Shown here one piece after another: positions 51,966 through 61,068 of a stretch of DNA of 64,000 nucleotides; positions within the stretch are counted from its first letter, which is position 1, and each line of letters begins with the position of its first letter. The stretch is taken from contig NKIY01000008.1 of NCBI GenBank assembly GCA_002256345.1, positions 142,590-206,589 on the forward strand. The letters are read 5' to 3'. The notes below the pieces were generated by a model. That model was given only the letters and a program-made list of their open reading frames with translations. It made no database searches and was not told the DNA's origin. The translations under genes were made by a program, and so were the position numbers. Origin of the DNA: Bradyrhizobiaceae bacterium PARB1 (lineage in GTDB: Bacteria > Pseudomonadota > Alphaproteobacteria > Rhizobiales > Xanthobacteraceae).

Positions 51966-53474
51966 TTACTTCTTATAAATATCTTTATACGTCTCGCGCA
52001 GCACGTTCTTCTGCACCTTGCCCATGGTGTTGCGCGGCAGATCTTCGACGAAGATCACGCGCTTCGGCATCTTGAATTTGGCGATCTGCCCGTCCAGCGC
52101 CTTGATCACCGTGGCTTCATCGACCGCGGTCTTCTTGTCGGTCACCACGACCGCGGTGACACCCTCGCCGAAATCCGCATGCGGCACGCCGATCACCGCA
52201 CTCTCCACGACGCCCGGCATGGCATCGATCTCGCTCTCGATTTCCTTCGGATAAACATTGAAGCCGCCCGAGATCACGAGATCCTTGCCACGGCCGAGAA
52301 TGTGGACATAGCCCTTGGCGTCGATCTTGCCGAGATCGCCGGTGATAAAGAAGCCGTCGTCGCGGAATTCCGACTTGGTCTTTTCCGGCATGCGCCAATA
52401 ACCCTTGAACACGTTCGGGCCTTTCACCTCGATCATGCCAATCGTATCTTTCTCGAATTCCTTGCCGGTCTCGGGATCGGTGACACGCACGGAAACGCCG
52501 GGCAGCGGGAAGCCGACCGCACCGGGAACGCGTTCGCCGTCATAGGGGTTCGAGGTGTTCATATTGGTTTCGGTCATGCCGTAACGCTCCAGGACCGCAT
52601 GACCGGTGCGCGCAAACCACTCGCGATGCGTATCGGCGAGCAACGGCGCTGAGCCGGAGATGAACAGCCGCATATGGCTGGTGCTGTCTTTCGACAGGTT
52701 CGGCGACTGCAGGAGACGCGTGTAGAAGGTCGGCACGCCCATCAGCACGGTAGCGCGTGCCATCAGCTGAATGATGCGCTCGGGATCGAGCTTGGGCAGG
52801 AAGATCATCGCCGCACGCGAGAACAGCGTGACATTGCTCGCGACGAACAGACCATGCGTGTGATAGATCGGCAGCGCATGGATCAGCACATCGTCCTTGC
52901 TGAAACGCCAGTAATCCACGAGCGACAGCGAATTCGATGCAAGATTGTCGTGGCTCAGCATCGCGCCCTTGGAGCGGCCCGTGGTGCCCGACGTGTAGAG
53001 GATCGCGGCGAGATCGTCATTGCCCCGCGCGACAGTGACAAAATCCGGCTTCTCCTTCTCGGCCGCATCGGTGAGCGAACCCTTGCCGTCCGCGCCGAGC
53101 GTTTCGACCTTCGCGCCGACCTTGGCGGCGATCGCTTCGATGCCCTCTTTCTTCGCTGGATCGCACACGACCAGCGACGGCTCGGCATCGGTAATGAAGT
53201 AATCGAGCTCATTCAGCGTATAGGCGGTGTTGAGCGGCAGATAGACGGCGCCGGCGCGGGCCGTCGCGAGATACAGCACGAGACCCGGCACCGACTTCTC
53301 GGTCTGCGCGGCCACACGGTCGCCCGGCTTGACGCCACGCGCCACCAGTACATTCGCCATCTGCCCCGCCAGAGCGATCAGATCGCCGTAGCTGATGTGC
53401 TTGCCTTCCGGCGTCTCGATGGCGAGGCGCGACGGATCTTCAAGCTTGTCGAACAGGCGGGAGAACAGATTCAT
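51966..53474 (-). CDS. matB: Malonyl-CoA synthetase
   Basis: A 502-residue acyl-AMP ligase that joins malonate and CoA using ATP. Segments agree very closely with the R. palustris MatB I remember: TEKSVPGLVLYLATARAG, LPLNTAYTLNELDYFITDAEP, AILYTSGTTGRSKGAMLSHDN (P-loop), and NTMGKVQKNVLRETYKDIYKK at the C-terminus. Lys in GKVQK is the residue acetylated in R. palustris MatB. It stands alone, with no malonate transporter or decarboxylase nearby. The start is ATG 53474; the upstream 13 codons are not conserved. Confidence 0.95.
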   Translation of the reverse strand: MNLFSRLFDKLEDPSRLAIETPEGKHISYGDLIALAGQMANVLVARGVKPGDRVAAQTEKSVPGLVLYLATARAGAVYLPLNTAYTLNELDYFITDAEPSLVVCDPAKKEGIEAIAAKVGAKVETLGADGKGSLTDAAEKEKPDFVTVARGNDDLAAILYTSGTTGRSKGAMLSHDNLASNSLSLVDYWRFSKDDVLIHALPIYHTHGLFVASNVTLFSRAAMIFLPKLDPERIIQLMARATVLMGVPTFYTRLLQSPNLSKDSTSHMRLFISGSAPLLADTHREWFARTGHAVLERYGMTETNMNTSNPYDGERVPGAVGFPLPGVSVRVTDPETGKEFEKDTIGMIEVKGPNVFKGYWRMPEKTKSEFRDDGFFITGDLGKIDAKGYVHILGRGKDLVISGGFNVYPKEIESEIDAMPGVVESAVIGVPHADFGEGVTAVVVTDKKTAVDEATVIKALDGQIAKFKMPKRVIFVEDLPRNTMGKVQKNVLRETYKDIYKK

Positions 53475-53772
53475 GGCATGCACACATCGATTGGAGGAGC
53501 CAGACAATCGCACCGATATCGAACCGGCGATTGCGTCAAATTGTCTGCTGTCTCTAGCAAGAACGGACTACCCTCCGCAACGCGCGCGCAAACGCAGCGC
53601 ATCGTCGAAAGTTTCAGGATCGACAAAAAATATAGCCTGAAACTGGCCCCGGGACCTCGCGTAGCTCGGACATCGGCGACGAACAAGGCCTTGCGGGCGA
53701 ACCGGCGTCGAGAGCCTTTCCAACATAGCGGTGCACATGCACCGGTCCTTAAATGAACCTCGGGAGACGATC
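53475..53772. other. 298-bp intergenic region between matB and the fasciclin gene
   Basis: No gene. It holds a GGTGCA-CA-TGCACC palindrome near 53730, about 35 nt before the fasciclin start, and presumably both divergent promoters. I see no EcfG-type site. Confidence 0.4.
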
Positions 53773-54357
53773 ATGTCCAAGCGTATTGCACTTCTGTCCG
53801 CCGTCGCTTTCAGCACCCTTGCCATCACCGGCGCCGTGCTGGCTCCGGCCCAGGCCAAAGACAAGATGATGAAGAGCGAAATGTCCGGCGAAAAGACCGT
53901 GATGGTCGGCGGCGCGCCGATGTATCCGTCGAAAAACATCGTCGAGAACGCCGTCAATTCTAAGGATCACACCACGCTGGTCGCCGCCGTGAAGGCCGCG
54001 GGCCTGGTCGACACGCTCTCCGGGCCGGGCCCGTTCACCGTGTTCGCACCGACCAATGCCGCCTTCGGCAAGCTGCCGAAGGGCACCGTCGACACCCTGG
54101 TGAAGCCTGAGAACAAGGCCACCCTCACCAAGATCCTGACCTACCATGTGGTCCCCGGCAAGATCGAAGCCGCCGATCTCAAGGACGGCCAGAAGCTGAC
54201 CACCGTGGAAGGTGAACAGCTCACGGTGAAGAAGTCCGGCGGCAAGACCATGCTGGTCGATGCCAAGGGCGGCACGTCCACCATCACCATCCCGGACGTG
54301 AACCAGTCGAACGGCGTCATTCACGTCATCGATACCGTCGTGATGCCCAAGGCCTGA
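53773..54357 (+). CDS. Exported fasciclin (FAS1) domain protein
   Basis: A 194-residue exported protein. A signal peptide (ALLSAVAFSTLAITGAVLAPAQA) is followed by a short Lys/Met-rich linker (KDKMMKSEMSGEK) and one FAS1 domain: TLVAAVKAAGLVDTLSGPGPFTVFAPTNAAF (GPFTVFAPTNAAF), LTYHVVPGKI and IHVIDTVVMP. FAS1 proteins act in adhesion. The start at 53773 has GGGAGA upstream. The last four codons plus stop are exactly repeated after the gene. A strong terminator follows. Confidence 0.92.
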   Translation: MSKRIALLSAVAFSTLAITGAVLAPAQAKDKMMKSEMSGEKTVMVGGAPMYPSKNIVENAVNSKDHTTLVAAVKAAGLVDTLSGPGPFTVFAPTNAAFGKLPKGTVDTLVKPENKATLTKILTYHVVPGKIEAADLKDGQKLTTVEGEQLTVKKSGGKTMLVDAKGGTSTITIPDVNQSNGVIHVIDTVVMPKA

Positions 54358-54431
54358 ATGCCCAAGGCCTGATCGCGGCCTGACGACAAGGCGCCGCATC
54401 CTGCGCCCCTTTTCGGGATGCGCGTGCAACG

Positions 54432-54462
54432 AGCGAGCCGGGGCAACCCGGCTCGCTTTTTT
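54432..54462 (+). terminator. Rho-independent terminator of the fasciclin gene
   Basis: AGCGAGCCGGG (54432-54442), GCAA loop, CCCGGCTCGCT (54447-54457), then TTTTT. Confidence 0.88.
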
Positions 54463-54567
54463 GTGATCGCGGGGATGGATGCTCCATCACGGTTGTTTAT
54501 GTGATGAAGGTAACAATCACGGGCTCCGCACGTATGGCGGACAGGGGCCAAGACTTCGGATTATGCC

Positions 54568-55197
54568 ATGTCGAGCATTTCGATCAGCGAAGCGCAGAAT
54601 GCGCCTGCGAAAAGCAAAGTAATCCAGCCGGCCTGGGTTCGCGTGCTGCATTGGATCAACGCGGTCGCCATGGTGATCATGATCATGTCGGGCTGGCAGA
54701 TCTACAACGCATCGCCACTGTTCGACTTCATCTTTCCGCGCAGCGTCACGCTCGGTGGCTGGCTCGGCGGCGGCATCATGTGGCACCTCGCGGGTATGTG
54801 GCTGCTCGTGATCAATGGCTTGCTCTATGTCCTGCTCGGCATCGTCACCGGCCGCTTCCGCAGGAAGCTGCTGCCGATCTCCGCATCGGGCGTGGTCGAC
54901 GACACCAGGGCAGCGCTGACCGGCAAGCTCTCGCATGCCGACCTTTCCACCTACAATCAGGTGCAGCGACTGCTCTATCTCGGGATCATTCTGGTCGGCA
55001 TCGTCATCGTTCTGTCCGGCCTCGCGATCTGGAAGCCGGTCCAGTTCCAGTATCTCACTGCGATCTTCGGCGGCTACGACACCGCACGCTATGTGCATTT
55101 CGCGATGATGGCCTCCATCGTCGGTTTCCTCGTCATCCATGTCGCGCTGGCGCTGATCGTGCCGAAGAGCCTGCGCGCGATGATCATCGGACGTTGA
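54568..55197 (+). CDS. Cytochrome b561-type membrane protein (thiosulfate reductase/Ni-Fe hydrogenase cytochrome b family)
   Basis: A 209-residue membrane protein with four helices carrying His ligands for b haems: RVLHWINAVAM, MWHLAGMWLLV, YVHFAMMASIV and VIHVALALIV. It should shuttle electrons between the quinone pool and a periplasmic partner. The next gene, a Tat-exported molybdoenzyme, starts 10 bp later and is the likely partner. The gene layout resembles YedYZ but the cytochrome is not YedZ-like. Confidence 0.92.
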   Translation: MSSISISEAQNAPAKSKVIQPAWVRVLHWINAVAMVIMIMSGWQIYNASPLFDFIFPRSVTLGGWLGGGIMWHLAGMWLLVINGLLYVLLGIVTGRFRRKLLPISASGVVDDTRAALTGKLSHADLSTYNQVQRLLYLGIILVGIVIVLSGLAIWKPVQFQYLTAIFGGYDTARYVHFAMMASIVGFLVIHVALALIVPKSLRAMIIGR

Positions 55198-55207
55198 GGA
55201 GCAGACC

Positions 55208-55990
55208 ATGTTGAAGAAGATGCGCTCACTCATCATTCCCGGCGTCGACAAGCAACTGTTGGTGAAGGACGCCACCAAACTGATGCCGGACCTGTCGCGC
55301 CGCCGCTTCATCTCCGCCGGTGCAAGCTTCGGCGCACTGACGCTGCTGACCGGCTGCGACGTCTCGGACAGCCTCTCGGCCGACAACCTGCTGACCCATA
55401 TTTCGAAGTTCAACGATATGGTGCAGGCGAAGATCTTCAATCCGAATGTGATGGCGCCGACCTATTCGGAGAAGGACATCCGCCGTCCCTTCCCGTTCAA
55501 CGGCTTCTATTCGGAAGACGAGGCACCGGATATCGACGGCAAGGAATGGAAGCTCGAAGTCTCCGGCCTCGTCGACAACAAGAAATCCTGGACGGTGGAG
55601 GAGCTCTACCAGCTCCCCGAAGTATCGCAGATCACGCGCCACATTTGTGTCGAGGGTTGGAGTGCCATCGGCTCGTGGCAGGGCACGCCGCTGCGCGATT
55701 TCCTCAAGCTGATCGGCGCAGATACCAATGCGAAATGGGTGCATTTCCGCTGCGCTGAGGATTATGCGAGCTCGCTCGACATGCCCACCGCGCTGCACGC
55801 GCAGACGCAGATGACATTCAAGTTCGACAACCAGATCCTTCCCCGCGCTTATGGCTACCCGATGAAGATCCGGGTGCCGACCAAGCTCGGCTTCAAGAAC
55901 CCCAAATATGTGACGTCGCTGGAAGTCACTAACGACTACAAAGGCGGTTATTGGGAAGATCAGGGATATAACGATTTCAGTGGGAGCTGA
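55208..55990 (+). CDS. Tat-exported molybdopterin oxidoreductase of the sulfite oxidase fold
   Basis: A 260-residue enzyme. The N-terminus has a twin-arginine motif SRRRFISAGAS (Arg31-33) and a lipobox LLTGC with Cys50, so it may be an exported, lipid-anchored protein. The molybdenum-coordinating Cys147 lies in TRHICVEGWS; other sulfite-oxidase-fold blocks are VHFRCAEDYASSLDM and PTKLGFKNPKYV. The ligand is a single pterin (Mo-MPT). Substrate is unknown: relatives include methionine sulfoxide reductase MsrP and sulfite oxidases. It is cotranscribed with the cytochrome b gene just upstream. Confidence 0.92.
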   Translation: MLKKMRSLIIPGVDKQLLVKDATKLMPDLSRRRFISAGASFGALTLLTGCDVSDSLSADNLLTHISKFNDMVQAKIFNPNVMAPTYSEKDIRRPFPFNGFYSEDEAPDIDGKEWKLEVSGLVDNKKSWTVEELYQLPEVSQITRHICVEGWSAIGSWQGTPLRDFLKLIGADTNAKWVHFRCAEDYASSLDMPTALHAQTQMTFKFDNQILPRAYGYPMKIRVPTKLGFKNPKYVTSLEVTNDYKGGYWEDQGYNDFSGS

Positions 55991-55992
55991 TC

Positions 55993-56028
55993 TTTCTTCC
56001 CCTCTCCCCTTGTGGGAGAAGGAAGAAA
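55993..56028. repeat. Short form of the family A palindrome
   Basis: CTTCCCCTCTCCCCTTGTGGG followed by AGAAGGAAGAA looks like the two ends of the family A element (compare 29389-29536) joined, with the core missing. Confidence 0.5.
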
Positions 56029-56033
56029 ATTAC

Positions 56034-57215
56034 TCAGCTCAACGGCTTCTGAAACGCCGACAGCATCGCCCCAAGCGCAAGCGTCGCTGCCGAAACCACC
56101 AGCGCAGAGGTCAAACTCCCTGTCGCGTCCGAGATCGCGCCGACGGCGATCGGTCCCATTGTCTGCCCGATCCCGAACACGATGGTCACCACCGCGATCG
56201 CCTTGGGCCATGCTTCCTTCGGATAGTTGAAGCGCACGAAAGCCGTCGTCGCCGCGACCACAGCGAAGAAGGCGACCCCGAATACTGCCGCCGAGACACC
56301 GAGGATCACCGGCGAGTGACCGAGCAGCGGCATCGCAGCGCCCACTGCATTGGTGCCGAGAATGATCGCCATCGCGCGCCCGCTCTGCCCGCGCGCCAGC
56401 ACGCCGCGCCACGCCCATGGCGATGCGAATGAGCTGACACCGATCACGCACCAGAACGCACTTTGCGCCGCCGCGCTGCCGCCGCCGTCACGTACATAGG
56501 CGATCATGAAGGTCATGTAGGCGATGTAACCCGCACCAAACATGAAATAGGCGACAAGAAAGATCGCCATCGGCGTGATCGCGATCGGCGGCGCCGGGCC
56601 GTTCGACGCCTGATCCGATGCATCGATCAAGCGTCGCAGCAGCGGCAGACCCATCACGACGGAGACGAGGCCGAGCACCAGCCAGACGATCCACCACGAG
56701 CCCTGCCCAAAGCCCTGCAGCACGAACGGCGCTATCAGACCCGACAGCAGGATGCCCATGCCCGGTCCTGCATAAAACAGGCTGAGCAGATAGGCCGAGC
56801 GTTCGGGATGCGCGAGGCCGATGGTGGCAGCGAGCGCGCCGCCCGCCACGAACGCGATCGCGGCACCAAAACCGGTGACGAACCGCGCGATGCTCAGAAG
56901 CGTGAAATCCGCAGTGACGCCGCAGACCAGCAGCGATGCCATGCAGGCGACGGTGCCGATCTGGATCACCGCGAACAGGCCATAGCGTTTGCCAAGGCCT
57001 GCCGCGACCAGCGCACCGATCAGGTAGCCGGCGGCATTGACGGTATTCATGAAGCCGGCAGCCGAATACGACCATTGCAGGCTGTCGCGCATATCCGGCA
57101 GCACCAGCGAATAGGCGAACCGTCCAACGCCGAGCCCGATGGCCGGCGCGAGGGACAGGATCAGGATCAGGAGGGCCGGATTCCGGCGCAACAAGGAAGA
57201 ATCGGATGACGTCAC
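56034..57215 (-). CDS. MFS transporter, YbfB/YjiJ family
   Basis: A 393-residue major facilitator with 12 helices. The N-terminus LAPAIGLGVGRFAYSLVLPDMRDSL is diagnostic for the YbfB/YjiJ group, as is NAAGYLIGALVAAGLGKRYG. The substrate is unknown. The frame opens upstream to 57302, but GTG 57215 has a GGAG ribosome site six bases away and starts the hydrophilic tail. It is divergent from leuB. Confidence 0.88.
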   Translation of the reverse strand: MTSSDSSLLRRNPALLILILSLAPAIGLGVGRFAYSLVLPDMRDSLQWSYSAAGFMNTVNAAGYLIGALVAAGLGKRYGLFAVIQIGTVACMASLLVCGVTADFTLLSIARFVTGFGAAIAFVAGGALAATIGLAHPERSAYLLSLFYAGPGMGILLSGLIAPFVLQGFGQGSWWIVWLVLGLVSVVMGLPLLRRLIDASDQASNGPAPPIAITPMAIFLVAYFMFGAGYIAYMTFMIAYVRDGGGSAAAQSAFWCVIGVSSFASPWAWRGVLARGQSGRAMAIILGTNAVGAAMPLLGHSPVILGVSAAVFGVAFFAVVAATTAFVRFNYPKEAWPKAIAVVTIVFGIGQTMGPIAVGAISDATGSLTSALVVSAATLALGAMLSAFQKPLS

Positions 57216-57352
57216 GGGCAACTCCGGCAGGACACCCAGTGTCGCAGGTTTTGCGCTCACCGCAACGAAGCCCGTAGCAAGGCTGTCTTGCCAATGCGGC
57301 AATGACGGCTTAGCACTCGGCCGAAATTCGGCATTCAGAGAAGGAAACGATC

Positions 57353-58465
57353 ATGGCGGCGCATAAACTGCTGGTTCTCCCCGGCGATGGCATCGGCCCG
57401 GAAGTGATGGCGGAAGTGACGCGCCTGATCGACTGGATCGACGCCCAGGGCATCGCCAGGTTCGAAACCGAAACCGGGCTCGTTGGCGGCGCATCCTACG
57501 ATGCCGACAAGCTGCCGATCACCGACGCCACCATGGCCAAGGCCGATGCTGCCGATGCCATCATCTTCGGCGCTATCGGCGGTCCGAAATGGGATGGCGT
57601 GCCCTATGAGCATCGCCCGGAAGCCGGCCTGCTGCGCCTGCGAAAAGATCTCGGCCTGTTCGCCAATCTGCGCCCGGCGGTCTGCTATCCCGCTCTTGCC
57701 GACTCATCGAGCCTGAAGCGCGATGTGGTCGAGGGCCTCGACATCATGATCGTGCGCGAGCTGACTGGCGGCGTCTATTTCGGCGAACCGAAGACCATTA
57801 CTGATCTCGGCAACGGCCAGAAGCGCGCCATCGATACCCAGGTCTACGATACCTATGAGATCGAGCGCATCGCACGTGTCGCCTTCGACCTTGCTCGCAA
57901 GCGCCAGAACAAGGTGACGTCGATGGAGAAGCGCAACGTCATGAAGTCCGGCGTTTTGTGGAACGAGGTCGTCACAGCGGTTCACGGCCGCGAATACAAG
58001 GACGTCACGCTGGAGCACCAGCTCGCCGATTCCGGCGGCATGATGCTTGTGAAGTGGCCGAAGCAGTTCGACGTCATCGTCACCGACAACCTGTTCGGCG
58101 ACATGCTCTCGGATATTGCTGCGATGCTGACCGGCTCGCTCGGCATGCTGCCGTCGGCCTCGCTCGGCGAAGTCGATGCCAAGACCGGCAAGCGGAAGGC
58201 GATGTATGAGCCGGTTCACGGTTCCGCACCTGATATCGCCGGCAAGGGGATGGCCAATCCGCTGGCGATGATCGCCTCCTTCGGCATGGCACTGCGCTAT
58301 TCGCTCGATCTCGGCGACCTCGCCGACAAGGTCGACCAGGCCATCGCGGCAGTGCTGGCGAAGGGCTTGCGGACGGCGGACATCAAGTCGGACGGCGCGA
58401 CGATCGTGTCGACCGCGCAGATGGGCGAAGCCCTGCTCGCCGAGCTGCAGGCGCTGCATAACTGA
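57353..58465 (+). CDS. leuB: 3-isopropylmalate dehydrogenase
   Basis: A 370-residue NAD-dependent dehydrogenase of leucine synthesis. The N-terminus [15 protein letters not shown] and the signature [20 protein letters not shown] ([18 protein letters not shown]) match. The substrate-binding [15 protein letters not shown] and [10 protein letters not shown] are present, and [14 protein letters not shown] binds NAD. The ribosome site GAAGGAAA lies before the ATG. leuCD are not nearby. Confidence 0.97.
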   Translation: MAAHKLLVLPGDGIGPEVMAEVTRLIDWIDAQGIARFETETGLVGGASYDADKLPITDATMAKADAADAIIFGAIGGPKWDGVPYEHRPEAGLLRLRKDLGLFANLRPAVCYPALADSSSLKRDVVEGLDIMIVRELTGGVYFGEPKTITDLGNGQKRAIDTQVYDTYEIERIARVAFDLARKRQNKVTSMEKRNVMKSGVLWNEVVTAVHGREYKDVTLEHQLADSGGMMLVKWPKQFDVIVTDNLFGDMLSDIAAMLTGSLGMLPSASLGEVDAKTGKRKAMYEPVHGSAPDIAGKGMANPLAMIASFGMALRYSLDLGDLADKVDQAIAAVLAKGLRTADIKSDGATIVSTAQMGEALLAELQALHN

Positions 58466-58468
58466 GCT

Positions 58469-58495
58469 TGTCGTCCCGCGAACGCCGGGACGACA
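58469..58495. repeat. Solo family B hairpin
   Basis: TGTCGTCCCG-CGAACG-CCGGGACGAC, equal to one arm-pair of the family B element. Confidence 0.55.
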
Positions 58496-58500
58496 CATAA

Positions 58501-58528
58501 AAAATGCCCGGCGAGAGCCGGGCATTTT
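58501..58528. terminator. Bidirectional terminator between leuB and the 58550 gene
   Basis: AAAATGCCCGGC and GCCGGGCATTTT pair around GAGA. The A-run on one side and the T-run on the other serve both strands. Confidence 0.85.
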
Positions 58529-58549
58529 CGTATCGATGATGCGCTGATC

Positions 58550-58939
58550 TTAGTACGGCAGCGGGATGCGGTTCGGGTAGCCGCCGAGATCCCAGTCGCT
58601 ATACAGCGGCTGCCGGTCGATCGGACGGTTCTGGTTCTCGAGGCCGAACGAACGACCGGGCGGATAGGCATAGTCAGTGAACTTGCGGTCGCCGGGCAGC
58701 ACTTCGGTGCCGGCATCCAGCCACGAACGACGCGAGATATAGACGCGGGTGCGCGGACCCTGCTGATAGGACACGTTCGGGCCGCGCGGACCATAATTGA
58801 AACGGCCGTTGTCGACGGTGACCTGCTTGCGCTTGGTCTGAGTCTGCGCATCGGCGGGAGTTGCGACGCCGATGGTGATGACGGCAGCCGCCGCGAGCAG
58901 TGCACCGGTCAGTTGGGCGGCGGAGAATTTCAAGGTCAT
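58550..58939 (-). CDS. Exported hypothetical protein
   Basis: A 129-residue exported protein with a signal peptide (about 1-31, GALLAAAAVITIGVATPADA). The mature part is rich in Tyr, Arg, Pro and Asn: NGRFNYGPRGPNVSYQQGPRTRVYISRRS, seen as NYGPRGPNV and RVYISRRSWL, and ends GGYPNRIPLPY. It is not recognised by name; similar small exported proteins occur in Bradyrhizobium and relatives. It is likely periplasmic and small enough to be an envelope factor. Confidence 0.75.
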   Translation of the reverse strand: MTLKFSAAQLTGALLAAAAVITIGVATPADAQTQTKRKQVTVDNGRFNYGPRGPNVSYQQGPRTRVYISRRSWLDAGTEVLPGDRKFTDYAYPPGRSFGLENQNRPIDRQPLYSDWDLGGYPNRIPLPY

Positions 58940-59110
58940 CTATCCCTCTTGGCACTCTGATTCTTCGTCAAGAATCGCATTTTCGCAAGTTCCCGGTAAT
59001 TTAGCTGCCCGGGTGGCAGCCCTACAAGGTCAAACCGGCCACACCTTTGGAGAATAATGCGCGGTACGGTCGAATGTTGCATGCATTCCAAGGTCTTGGT
59101 CGTCGGGGCG

Positions 59111-59911
59111 TCACAGGCTGCCCCGCAATGACGGATTTTGGGCGCCGGTGACCCAATCCGAGCTCGCCGCCAGCGCCGGGCCGCTCAAACAACCGGTCCG
59201 CTTCAGCTCGGCATGGGCGAACAGTTCTGCAAGCTTCGGTTCGCCGCCGGCGGTCAAGAGCACCAGCCGGTCCAGCATGCAGGCCACGGCCGCGCGGCGC
59301 ATCGGCGGATCTTCGCCCTGACACGACCAGCCGGAAATCCGCAGATTTGCGGCGTCGAATGTTCTGGTGAAGCCAAGGCAACGCCTGGCGTCCTTGCGAG
59401 CGTCCGCAAGGCCGAACAGGGCTACGGGGCCGAATTTGCTGTCGATGATGCCCGCGCCGACCGTCTCGCGTGGACCGCCCGGATCCATCCGCTGCGCAAC
59501 GTCGGCAACAGAGCCGTGATCGGCTGCCTCACCACCGAACCGGTAGAGTTCGAGCTCGGCTATCGGCTGTCCTTCAGCCGGCATCCAGCGCAGGCTGTCC
59601 TTGCGGCCGCCTTCGGGATGCCGTTGGATTTCATAAGCCGCTGTTATGCCAGCCCTATCCGGCTGCGTGACTGCGAAGGCGGGATAGGAGCGATCAACCA
59701 CCATCCAGCCGGGCTTGGACGTCGCAGCCGGCGTCCAGTCGAGTTCCAGATGCTCGAACGCCGTCACCGCAGCCATGGCAAGCACGGCCAGACAGCCCAT
59801 ATAGGCAAGCATGCGTCCTGCCACCGCCGTGCATTCATCGGCGAAGCTGTACACCGCCGGGCGGACATCGAATTCCCGCTCGCGGTTGTGGGCTGTCGGA
59901 TTTGAACGCAT
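59111..59911 (-). CDS. Hypothetical membrane-anchored protein upstream of asd
   Basis: A 266-residue protein with one hydrophobic segment (about 35-52, LAYMGCLAVLAMAAVTAF) followed by a probable periplasmic part containing VVDRSYPAFAVTQPDRAG, SGWSCQGEDPPMRRAAVACML and a Cys-bearing C-terminus. No named domain is recognised. The plus-strand frame over the same region is Arg/His-rich with no plausible fold, so I take the minus strand. ATG 59911 is used; the frame starts one codon upstream at a TTG. It is divergent from asd with a 115-bp gap. Confidence 0.65.
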   Translation of the reverse strand: MRSNPTAHNREREFDVRPAVYSFADECTAVAGRMLAYMGCLAVLAMAAVTAFEHLELDWTPAATSKPGWMVVDRSYPAFAVTQPDRAGITAAYEIQRHPEGGRKDSLRWMPAEGQPIAELELYRFGGEAADHGSVADVAQRMDPGGPRETVGAGIIDSKFGPVALFGLADARKDARRCLGFTRTFDAANLRISGWSCQGEDPPMRRAAVACMLDRLVLLTAGGEPKLAELFAHAELKRTGCLSGPALAASSDWVTGAQNPSLRGSL

Positions 59912-60026
59912 CAAGGCACGGAAAACGCTTATGACATTGTGTTGACGGCGTTTCTCGCATAGAAGCGCTCGCGCTTCGGTTTCCGCGAATGGCGGATCGA
60001 AGGCATTTTTCTTCGGAGAGTGAACG

Positions 60027-61061
60027 ATGGGTTACAAAGTCGCGCTGGTCGGAGCGACCGGCAATGTCGGGCGTGAAATGCTCAGCATTCTGGACGAACG
60101 TAAATTCCCCGCTGACGAGGTCGTGGCGCTTGCGTCCCGCCGCAGCATGGGCGTTGAGGTTTCCTTCGGCGACAAAACCCTGAAATGCAAAGACCTTGAG
60201 ACCTACGACTTCAGCGATGTCGATATCTGCCTGATGTCGGCCGGCGGAGCCGTGTCCAAGGAATGGTCGCCGAAGATCGGCGCAGCCGGCGCTGTCGTCA
60301 TCGACAATTCGTCGACCTGGCGCATGGATCCGGACGTGCCGCTGGTCGTGCCGGAAGTGAACGCCGCTGCGGTCGATGGCTTCACCAAGAAGAACATCAT
60401 CGCAAACCCGAACTGCTCGACTGCGCAGCTCGTGGTGGCGCTGAAGCCGCTGCATGACAAGGCCAAGATTACGCGCGTCGTGGTGGCGACCTATCAGTCG
60501 GTGTCAGGCGCCGGCAAGGATGCGATGGACGAATTGTTCTCGCAGACCAAGGCCGTCTACACCAACAGCGAAATCGTGAATAACAAATTCCCGAAGCGCA
60601 TCGCCTTCAATGCGATCCCCCAGATCGACGTCTTCATGGAGGATGGCTACACGAAGGAAGAGTGGAAGATGATGGCGGAGACCAAGAAGATTCTTGATCC
60701 CAAGATCAAACTCTCCGCGACTTGCGTGCGTATTCCGGTGTTTGTCAGCCACTCGGAAGCGGTCAATGTCGAGTTCGAAAACCCGATCTCGGCGGATGAG
60801 GCCCGCGACATCCTGCGCAATGCGCCGGGTTGCCTCGTGATCGACAAGCGCGAACCCGGTGGCTACGTCACGCCCTATGAAGCGGCTGGCGAAGACGCGA
60901 CCTATATCAGCCGTATCCGCGAGGATGCGACGGTGGAGAACGGTCTCGCCTTCTGGTGCGTCTCGGACAATCTGCGCAAGGGCGCGGCGCTCAATGCCGT
61001 GCAGATCGCGGAATGCCTGATCAATCGCAAGCTGATCACCGCGAAGAAGAAAGCGGCCTAA
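60027..61061 (+). CDS. asd: Aspartate-semialdehyde dehydrogenase
   Basis: A 344-residue enzyme that reduces aspartyl phosphate to aspartate semialdehyde in lysine, methionine, threonine and peptidoglycan precursor synthesis. The NADP motif VALVGATGNVGREM is N-terminal; the catalytic Cys130 is in ANPNCSTAQ and the base His in VFVSHSEAVNVEFE. The fold and length are of the standard bacterial type. A ribosome site GGAGAG lies before the ATG. Confidence 0.97.
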   Translation: MGYKVALVGATGNVGREMLSILDERKFPADEVVALASRRSMGVEVSFGDKTLKCKDLETYDFSDVDICLMSAGGAVSKEWSPKIGAAGAVVIDNSSTWRMDPDVPLVVPEVNAAAVDGFTKKNIIANPNCSTAQLVVALKPLHDKAKITRVVVATYQSVSGAGKDAMDELFSQTKAVYTNSEIVNNKFPKRIAFNAIPQIDVFMEDGYTKEEWKMMAETKKILDPKIKLSATCVRIPVFVSHSEAVNVEFENPISADEARDILRNAPGCLVIDKREPGGYVTPYEAAGEDATYISRIREDATVENGLAFWCVSDNLRKGAALNAVQIAECLINRKLITAKKKAA

Positions 61062-61068
61062 GAAACTG

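Noticed and set aside
59138..59905. 255-codon plus-strand frame opposite the 59111 gene
   Set aside because: No hydrophobic segment or domain, and biased composition; the minus-strand frame has a membrane span.
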